A stretch of DNA of 35,944 nucleotides from Planctomycetota bacterium (GTDB taxonomy: Bacteria > Planctomycetota > Phycisphaerae > WQYP01): positions 1 through 35,944 of the forward strand of contig JAJZCR010000037.1 of assembly GCA_021851715.1 (NCBI GenBank), given 5' to 3'. Under the pieces are notes generated by a model, which searched no databases, was not told where the DNA came from, and saw only the letters and a list, made by a program, of their open reading frames with translations. The translations under genes were made by a program, and so were the position numbers. Shown in pieces: positions 30,031 to 35,944 of the stretch. How positions within the stretch are numbered: position 1 is the first letter of the stretch; every line of letters starts with the position of its first letter.

Positions 30031-31068
30031 TTAAGGCAGAATCTCCACACGTGAGAACTCCGGTGACAAGAGTTCAAAAAGCCGGCGCATCGGGCCGGTG
30101 GATATTTCAATTTCGCCCACCGTGGTCGGGGGGGTGGTAAGCACGACGGTGGAATGTGGGCCAGCACCGGCCGCGGCTCGGCCAATTTTAACCAGGGTAA
30201 TGCGATAGCCGTGACCCGGTCCCAGGGGATTGGGAAATTGGGACTCGCCGCCGATTTGCAGACGGTATCGGCCCGGAGGAATGGGTATCAGATCTGCCAT
30301 GCGGATGGGCATGGAGGTGATAAAAATGCCCCGATCCATGACGTCAAGGCGCTTGTGGCGCAGCAGAATTTTGGCATCAAAGGGACCAAGAATAACCTTG
30401 ATCCCGGCACCGGGCTGCAGGTTTTGCGCGTTAACGCCGGGATTGATGCGTTGGAGCAGATGGGGGGTGATACGGTACAAATAGGCCAGATAATCCAACG
30501 ATTCGCCCGGCGTAACGGACACGACACGGGTGAGAGGGTCATCGGGAATAACGCCACCGGAAAGCAAGGTTCGCCGGTTCAATCCGCTCAGGATATGACG
30601 TATGGTGTTCGCCTGCGGTTCGGAAAATCCGCGCAACATGAACAAGGCATGGTTGAGCAGGTTTCTTCCCGAGAGAATCTTTCCATCGTGAAGACAGTGC
30701 CGCGCTGCATGGATGCTCGCGTTGGTTTGATGGATCACGCCGGGCGAAAGTACGGCGATAACCTGCGAATGATGCGGAGTGTCGGATGTTGCACCCCAAG
30801 GCGATTCGCCATGCGACGACAAAAATACCCGCTTGATAACTGGTGAAGATTTCGAGTTGTCGGCAAGGACCGTTGGCCGTGGATGCTGGGGCCGGTCAGG
30901 GTTGATGGCTTGGTGGTGCAACTGAAGATGCGCCCGGGCGAGAACCATTTTCCGCACCCGATACCCCTGCCACAGCCCCCACGCAATCAGGGCGGCCACG
31001 CCCACCCACATCAGCAACGTGGCCAGTGACCATCGGCGACGGCGATTTATTCGACCAAAAGCTCGCAT
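30031..31068 (-). CDS. LysM protein with degenerate YkuD-like tail
   Basis: The 345-residue protein begins with a basic head (MRAFGRINRRRRWS) and one transmembrane helix. Two non-conserved stretches follow, then a LysM-like segment at about 185-235 (RVVSVTPGESLDYLAYLYRI, PHLLQRINPG). The tail starts GPFDAKILLRHKRLDV and has IPPGRYRLQ and NPLGPGHGY, echoes of L,D-transpeptidases (YkuD). The catalytic HGT and SxGCxR motifs of those enzymes are missing and no suitable Cys is seen. It therefore probably binds peptidoglycan without cross-linking it. The YkuD relation is a judgement from short motifs. Confidence 0.6.
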   Translation of the reverse strand: MRAFGRINRRRRWSLATLLMWVGVAALIAWGLWQGYRVRKMVLARAHLQLHHQAINPDRPQHPRPTVLADNSKSSPVIKRVFLSSHGESPWGATSDTPHHSQVIAVLSPGVIHQTNASIHAARHCLHDGKILSGRNLLNHALFMLRGFSEPQANTIRHILSGLNRRTLLSGGVIPDDPLTRVVSVTPGESLDYLAYLYRITPHLLQRINPGVNAQNLQPGAGIKVILGPFDAKILLRHKRLDVMDRGIFITSMPIRMADLIPIPPGRYRLQIGGESQFPNPLGPGHGYRITLVKIGRAAAGAGPHSTVVLTTPPTTVGEIEISTGPMRRLFELLSPEFSRVEILP

Positions 31069-31140
31069 CCTAAAACCAAACCCGTCTTTGCAGTGTGTCC
31101 ATCGGCTCCTGCATTCCGGCGATCCCCTGTACTCATAAAC

Positions 31141-31710
31141 TTAGCATCGAATGACGGTTTCATCGGTAACAATCATATTCATAGGCACATCATGGGGTTC
31201 GATCGGAAGTTCTTGCTGCAGTACCTGTTCCTGAAAGCACAGAGCTATGCGCCGGGCGCGGAGATCTTTTTGAGCCAGAAAGCGATCATAAAAACCCTGG
31301 CCGCGGCCCAGGCGATGGCCGCGGCGGTCAAAGGCGATGCCGGGTACCACAACTAAATCAATCTGGCCCAGGGAAACCAGTTTGCCATGCACCGGTTCAC
31401 GCGGCCCCGCAGGCTTGCCCTGCGACGAAAAATCCAAGGATTGTATCTCAACCGGTGCAATAGCCCGTTCTTCCCAGAAGACTCGCGGCACGGCAATGCG
31501 TTTTCCCGCGGTCCAGGCCTGAATAGCCAGCGTGGACGTTTCCACCTCGCTTTCCAGGGATAAAAAAAGCATGATCAATTGCGATTCGCGGAATTCAGGT
31601 GTTTGGGCCAGGCGGTTGCACGCAGCCAGTGAACGCGTATGACGGGCCGTCGCGTCTATTGTTCCCAGAAGGGCTTTCATGTTGTGTCGGATTGTAACTT
31701 TGTCCATCAT
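31141..31710 (-). CDS. 5-formyltetrahydrofolate cyclo-ligase
   Basis: The 189-residue enzyme converts 5-formyl-THF to 5,10-methenyl-THF with ATP, returning the storage folate to one-carbon metabolism. The family signature is visible as PGIAFDRRGHRLGRGQGFY (residues 123-141). The ATP-site residues near the N-terminus (VTIRHNMKALL) are also in place. The length matches the family. The start is one of two adjacent ATG codons at 31710/31707 after AAGGAA. It lies between rarA and the LysM-like gene on the same strand. Confidence 0.9.
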   Translation of the reverse strand: MMDKVTIRHNMKALLGTIDATARHTRSLAACNRLAQTPEFRESQLIMLFLSLESEVETSTLAIQAWTAGKRIAVPRVFWEERAIAPVEIQSLDFSSQGKPAGPREPVHGKLVSLGQIDLVVVPGIAFDRRGHRLGRGQGFYDRFLAQKDLRARRIALCFQEQVLQQELPIEPHDVPMNMIVTDETVIRC

Positions 31711-31767
31711 GTCGTTTCCTTGATTCAGCGGCCATTTTCGGCCAATCGTACTTCCACCCGCGCATCG

Positions 31768-33120
31768 CTAGGTTGACTGCGGATGTGTTTCGGCTTGCCG
31801 CCGCAAGGCGGCCAGTTTCTGAAGATACTGGCCAAACTCGGCCTCGCGCCCGCGGTTGGTGGGGATATAATAGTTTTTTTCCACGCCGAGGTACACCTGC
31901 GGAACATAACCTTCCGGAAAATTGTGGGCATATTGATAGCCGGTGTGCCCGAGAGCGGCAGCACCCGGATAATGGCTGTCACGCAAATGCCGGGGCACCG
32001 GAATGGTGCGGTTCTCCTTCACATCCGCGGTGGCGGCATCAATGGCCAGTGTGGCGGCGTTGCTTTTCGGGCAGCAGGCCAGATAAGTCACGGCTTGCGC
32101 AAGCGTCAGGCGGCATTCGGGCAGGCCGACAAAAGTGGTAATTTGCACCGCGGCGGCGGCAAGAATAATGGCCAGGGGGTCGGCATTGCCCACATCCTCA
32201 GAGGCTAAAATGGCCACGCGACGGGCGATGAACCGGGGGTCTTCGCCGGAGGCCAGCATCCGGGCCAGCCAGTAGACTGCCGCATCCGGATCACTGCCGC
32301 GGATGCTTTTAATGAGGGCACTGGCCGAATCATAATGGTCGTCGCCGGTGGGGTCATAGACCAGCGCTTTTCGCTGCATGGATTCCCGGGCAATGGCCAG
32401 GTCAATCCGCAGCGGATCGCCGGCCGGACGCGGTTGATCCTGCTGCGAAAGTACGGCAATCTCCAGGGCGGTTAAAGCCCGACGGGCATCTCCATCGCTG
32501 CTGATAACCCAAAATTCCAGTGCTTCCGGCGTCACCTCGACACGCAAATTCGGAAAGCCGCGTTGGGAATCATGGAGTGCCCGCTGAATGATCGTGCGGA
32601 TATCGTCGGTAGTCAGGGGCTCAAGGGCAAAAATCTGGCTGCGGGATACCAGCGGGGCATTCACGGCGAAGAAGGGGTTTTCGGTGGTGGCACCGATTAA
32701 TACAATCAGGCCGCGTTCCACATCGGAAAGCAGAATATCCTGTTGTGCACGGTTGAAGCGGTGAATTTCATCCAGAAACAAAACCGTGCCCTGCCCCGTG
32801 CTTTCCAGCAGGCCGAGGGCCTGCGCCATCACATCGCGCACTTCCTTGACCCCGGTTGCAGCAGCATTAAGTTCCACGAAGTGGCGGCGCGTGGTACCGG
32901 CAATCAGGGTGGCCAGCGTGGTTTTGCCTGTTCCCGGCGGCCCGGAAAATAAAAGGCTCGTTAACCGATCCGCCTGAATCATGCGGCGCAGCAGTTTGCC
33001 CGGCCCCAGAATATGCTGCTGGCCGATAAATTCATCCAATGTCGCCGGCCGCATACGTGCCGCCAATGGCTGTACCGCGGCCCGGCGTTTTTCCCGCATT
33101 GGAGCAAATAAATCAGTCAC
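31768..33120 (-). CDS. rarA: Replication-associated recombination protein A (AAA+ ATPase)
   Basis: The 450-residue protein is a clamp-loader-like AAA+ ATPase acting at stalled replication forks. Walker A is GPPGTGKT (60-67), Walker B is VLFLDEIHRF (about 113-122), with GATTENPFFAVNAPLVSRSQIF as the sensor and arginine-finger segment. The C-terminal half has the RarA/MgsA pattern (IKSIRGSDPDAAVYWLARML; SEDVGNADP). The start is GTG 33120, with AGGAG upstream. It is the last gene before the glycosidase on this strand, with a separate -10 element in the gap. Confidence 0.93.
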   Translation of the reverse strand: MTDLFAPMREKRRAAVQPLAARMRPATLDEFIGQQHILGPGKLLRRMIQADRLTSLLFSGPPGTGKTTLATLIAGTTRRHFVELNAAATGVKEVRDVMAQALGLLESTGQGTVLFLDEIHRFNRAQQDILLSDVERGLIVLIGATTENPFFAVNAPLVSRSQIFALEPLTTDDIRTIIQRALHDSQRGFPNLRVEVTPEALEFWVISSDGDARRALTALEIAVLSQQDQPRPAGDPLRIDLAIARESMQRKALVYDPTGDDHYDSASALIKSIRGSDPDAAVYWLARMLASGEDPRFIARRVAILASEDVGNADPLAIILAAAAVQITTFVGLPECRLTLAQAVTYLACCPKSNAATLAIDAATADVKENRTIPVPRHLRDSHYPGAAALGHTGYQYAHNFPEGYVPQVYLGVEKNYYIPTNRGREAEFGQYLQKLAALRRQAETHPQST

Positions 33121-33162
33121 CGCGTCTCCTGTGACCAGCCATCGCAGAACATCACAGGCTTT

Positions 33163-33168
33163 ATTATA
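33163..33168 (-). promoter_or_regulatory. Possible -10 element for rarA
   Basis: A perfect TATAAT on the minus strand lies 43 bases before the rarA GTG. The -35 region at 17-18 bases (TTCTGG) is poor and overlaps the end of the glycosidase gene. Confidence 0.35.
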
Positions 33169-33180
33169 CCCGCAGCGAAG

Positions 33181-35640
33181 TTATTCCAGAATATTCAGCG
33201 TCATTGTTCCTTGCTGGCGCAAGGGAATACAAACGGTGCCGGTGGAGGAATCGTGGACATATTTGCGCGTATCACCATCCACCACGATGGTGGCCACGGA
33301 CCTGGTCTGGACGATAACTTCGCCGCTCATCTCGCCGGTAACGGTGGCGGACAGGTGCCCAGGGCGGGTAGAAACTTTACTGACAGCCAGGCCGTCGGCA
33401 CGCACGATGACGGGATGCCCCGGCGGCCTGTGAGTGCGCAGCAGTTCCAGCCTGGAATGAGGGGACCGTAACAGGTTCCACGCGACCTTGCGCGATCCGG
33501 GGGGTAGCGGGCGGCCATTGAGTTTCATTGATTTCAGGTGCGGCCCCGCACCACGAATTTGGATATCCACGGGTTTGCCGCGCAGGGACAACCGGCTGAT
33601 ATTCAGCGGAATATCATGCCACGGGTTGAAGGTGATGCCTTCATGGTCAAAATCCATTCCGGCCACTCCATGGTAAAGGCCGGAATACCAGGTGGAAAGG
33701 GCCTGTACTTGCTTGCAGCCATGATTGTCCGGGCCGAATATCTGTTCATTTTCCGTTTCAGGGGTGAATGCTTCGGGGGCGGTGTGATATTGCCAGTACC
33801 ATTGTATATCCTCCAGCCAGGACTCAAGGCCGCTGGTATTCGCGGTGAGTTTTTGCATGTTCAGGTAAAAATGATCGGCCGCCGGATAGCTTGATCCAAG
33901 CTGGTTCCCGTCGGCCATCCACGCCGTATCCCAGTGTGGCAGTGAAAGCAGACACCGGGCGGATCGCAGATGTCGGTTCATGAAAGAAGCAATACGTTGC
34001 GGATCGTGAGCCACCAATTCGCGTGCAAACGGTGTGAGCCAGAAAATAGCCTGGCAGCAATAATGTTTTCGCGGCTTAAAATTGCGCGAAGAACAGGATG
34101 AAATAAAGTAGCCGTGCTTACGGTCAAACAGATATTCAACAAAGCTGGTCCGGAGTTTGATCGCCCAGTCACGGCACTCCTGCGCCAGGGCGGGCTGGTT
34201 GCAGGCGGAGGCAATGTATTCCATGGCCCGCAGGGCCTGGTAGACCAGTGAATTGTTGAGCGAACTGATATCGTGCCCATTTTCTTCCATCGCCTCAGGA
34301 AAATCGGGCCACAATGCGGAGCCGGCCACCAAGCCGGTATCCCGCACCAGGTTTTTGCGGCACTGATCCAGAATGAATTGGCACGTGGGCATGACCTCTC
34401 GGGCCACGGCCACATGGCCGGTGGCGGCAAGGTATTGATACAGCCCGGTGATATATTGCGTTTGCGCCGGTATCGGAGCCTTCATCTTCAGGGTAAAGGC
34501 GGTTGTAAACTGATGCGGCAGGCCCAGTGTGGGATGGCGTGTTTTTTGAAAGAAGCGGAGTATCTCGGCGGCGTAGTCCGGTTCGTTGGAAAGAGTGCAC
34601 GGTCCTATCGGCATCATGCCATCCCATCCCCAGACGAAGTAGCCGGCCTGTGTGGCTCTCACGGCACCGGGGCGATCCGGCAACTTGATAAAATGGAGGA
34701 CTTCCGGATATTGAGCAAAGGCGGAGTTGAGCACCTTGTTGCCCGTGTCAATCTGGGGTCGTCGGGCCAGCCGTTGTTGATATTTGGCCACCAGGGCATC
34801 ACATTCCATCGACGCATGGGCGGATAGATATTGCAGCCGCTGTTCTAATTTTGCCCGGCTGTCCGCGAAAACCACAAAAAAGCAGGCTTCTCCGCTGGGA
34901 ATAGGTTGGCTGGTGAGATAGAGCTTGAAACCCTGGTGGGTAGGGCGCGATTGCATGGGGGCGTTGCATCCTAATCCAATCCATGTGGTGGCGCGGCGCG
35001 CATTTTGCCTGGCCATGGAGATTCCCTGCTGGCTCAGGCAGGTATCAACCGGATCCGATAGCGAATCGACATCTGTGCAGCGGCAAATCATGGCATTGCC
35101 ACGGGCATTTAACGCAAAGTCCGACCAGGTGCGATTGGCCATATTCACGCGGCAAATGTTTTCCTGGTGGAACATTTCAATAAATACCGGATGTTTTTTC
35201 GGGTTGTGTACCACGCGAAAACGCTGCACGACCGCGTCGGGCAGCAGCAGTATTTCCTGTTTAAAATCCATTTCCATGATGCGGCTGCGGCCGGAAATTC
35301 CGAAGGGATAAAGGCTGGCATCGGTCAGCGGCAGGTAATAACGCTTGTCTCCAACGCCCGCACAGGCACGCAGCAGCTTGGTCCACGCCCCTTCCAGCGA
35401 CCCTTGAAAAAATGCCGAGCCACCGAGATGCTGCCGACCCCAATAGGAAATGTTGACCAGCCCCTGGTGCCAGCCGACCGTTGCAAAAAGTCGACCGTTG
35501 GAGAAATGGTCGCGGATCAAGCCGCCAAGCCCTTCCGGCGCGACGGGCGTAGGCTGGTCAAAGTGCAGACCGGGATTTGCCAACCACTCTTGCCCATCCT
35601 TCGCGCGGGAGTATCGTCGTGTACGATGATCAATGTTCAT
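33181..35640 (-). CDS. Large six-hairpin (alpha/alpha)6-barrel glycosidase
   Basis: The 819-residue protein has no signal peptide and so appears cytoplasmic. Residues about 1-270 look like a beta-sandwich (supersandwich) domain. The helical catalytic region follows at about 290-680: GYFVWGWDGMMPIG, FFQKTRHPTLGLPHQF, ARPLALRAMEYI-type helices, and YSGLYHGVAGMDFDHEGITFNPW. The last ~140 residues form another beta domain. The layout fits GH63/GH37/GH15-like and related alpha,alpha-barrel enzymes acting on alpha-linked sugars or rhamnosides. Catalytic acids cannot be assigned by eye. ATG 35640 follows GAGG, and a good promoter lies at 35674-35702. It may act on stored or imported oligosaccharides. 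Confidence 0.7.
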   Translation of the reverse strand: MNIDHRTRRYSRAKDGQEWLANPGLHFDQPTPVAPEGLGGLIRDHFSNGRLFATVGWHQGLVNISYWGRQHLGGSAFFQGSLEGAWTKLLRACAGVGDKRYYLPLTDASLYPFGISGRSRIMEMDFKQEILLLPDAVVQRFRVVHNPKKHPVFIEMFHQENICRVNMANRTWSDFALNARGNAMICRCTDVDSLSDPVDTCLSQQGISMARQNARRATTWIGLGCNAPMQSRPTHQGFKLYLTSQPIPSGEACFFVVFADSRAKLEQRLQYLSAHASMECDALVAKYQQRLARRPQIDTGNKVLNSAFAQYPEVLHFIKLPDRPGAVRATQAGYFVWGWDGMMPIGPCTLSNEPDYAAEILRFFQKTRHPTLGLPHQFTTAFTLKMKAPIPAQTQYITGLYQYLAATGHVAVAREVMPTCQFILDQCRKNLVRDTGLVAGSALWPDFPEAMEENGHDISSLNNSLVYQALRAMEYIASACNQPALAQECRDWAIKLRTSFVEYLFDRKHGYFISSCSSRNFKPRKHYCCQAIFWLTPFARELVAHDPQRIASFMNRHLRSARCLLSLPHWDTAWMADGNQLGSSYPAADHFYLNMQKLTANTSGLESWLEDIQWYWQYHTAPEAFTPETENEQIFGPDNHGCKQVQALSTWYSGLYHGVAGMDFDHEGITFNPWHDIPLNISRLSLRGKPVDIQIRGAGPHLKSMKLNGRPLPPGSRKVAWNLLRSPHSRLELLRTHRPPGHPVIVRADGLAVSKVSTRPGHLSATVTGEMSGEVIVQTRSVATIVVDGDTRKYVHDSSTGTVCIPLRQQGTMTLNILE

Positions 35641-35673
35641 GCGTGAATTTATTCCTCAAGGTAAGAGCGTTGT

Positions 35674-35702
35674 ATGTTAAATGGGCGGCCAGTTCCCGTC
35701 AA
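35674..35702 (-). promoter_or_regulatory. Promoter of the glycosidase gene
   Basis: On the minus strand TTGACG (35697-35702, 5 of 6), a 17-base spacer and TAACAT (35674-35679, 4 of 6) place transcription near 35667, about 27 bases before the ATG. Confidence 0.5.
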
Positions 35703-35742
35703 TGTAAATGCATGAATTGGTAGCAAAAAGGTGCGGCCAGAT

Positions 35743-35830
35743 TTTGTGGTGCAGGCGTCCCCGCCTGCCGTAGCCAGCGATGCCCTTGTTTTCTTGTTTT
35801 GTGGTGCAGGCGTCCCAGCCCGCCTTCTCC
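35743..35830. repeat. Two copies of a dispersed GCAGGCG hairpin repeat
   Basis: TTTTGTGGTGCAGGCGTCC starts both copies (35743 and 35797). In the first, GCAGGCG (35751-35757) and CGCCTGC (35762-35768) form a hairpin; in the second the right arm is degraded (AGCCCGCC). The same unit appears in the MITE at 14876-14898. A few hundred bases at the window end carry no recognisable gene. Confidence 0.75.
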
Positions 35831-35944
35831 GGCGATGTCCCCATCGCCACAGGACACTTGCGTGTGGCGACTGAAATATGGATGATGGCCGCTGATGGTA
35901 ACGCTTGCCGAACCCATTTCAGATCGCCGCCGCGCCTTGCGCCG

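Noticed and set aside
1..35944. CRISPR array, prophage, defence island or biosynthetic cluster.
   Set aside because: No regularly spaced repeats, cas genes, phage structural genes or large synthases were seen.

Overview
This is a moderately GC-rich bacterial chromosomal segment. It most resembles Planctomycetota, probably class Phycisphaerae. The inference rests on lineage-flavoured genes: a zinc-ribbon/VWA-like membrane protein, a lone FTRTELLV-type prepilin, a LysM protein with a YkuD-like tail, GT87 and AsmA-like proteins, and dispersed GCAGGCG hairpin repeats. No rRNA or marker phylogeny is available, so the assignment is tentative.

Layout. At 1-143 is the tail of an ISAs1-type transposase. 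At 257-5392 is a compact sugar operon: DeoR-type regulator, D-lyxose isomerase, class I aldolase-like protein (frameshifted here), PfkB kinase and aldehyde dehydrogenase. The regulator has a strong promoter overlapped by a 9-bp inverted repeat. A 1503-residue AsmA-like protein follows on the minus strand (5421-9932). At 10.2-11.3 kb there is a Phd/RelE-type toxin-antitoxin pair, a decayed tyrosine integrase and tRNA-Thr(TGT), the footprint of an integrated element.

The 11.3-15.0 kb stretch is rearranged. It holds an intact hpt gene, two truncated direct copies of its 5' half (one fused in frame to the last ~30 codons of glmS), a prepilin gene, an isoprenylcysteine-methyltransferase-like gene, and a 375-bp MITE with 24-bp terminal inverted repeats and a perfect 8-bp target duplication. 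Next come a branched-chain aminotransferase, a six-repeat secreted beta-propeller, a GT87 membrane protein, and a 0.9-kb gene-free region with many hairpins ending in a strong intrinsic terminator (candidate structured RNA).

The right half is mostly housekeeping: tRNA-Leu(TAG), a hydroxypyruvate-isomerase-like/medium-chain dehydrogenase pair, nuoA-nuoB without nuoC/D, a HEAT/TPR protein, a lipoprotein-like thiol peroxidase, RNase III, an RluA pseudouridine synthase, the zinc-ribbon/VWA-like protein, the LysM protein, 5-formyl-THF cyclo-ligase, RarA and a large six-hairpin glycosidase. The window closes with dispersed repeats.

The strongest functional hypothesis is that the first operon converts D-lyxose to D-xylulose, phosphorylates it, cleaves it to dihydroxyacetone phosphate plus an aldehyde, and oxidises that aldehyde. 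The strongest structural observations are the MITE, the mosaic hpt copies with the hpt-glmS chimera, and the candidate RNA. Functions are assigned from motifs read by eye; no database search was run.
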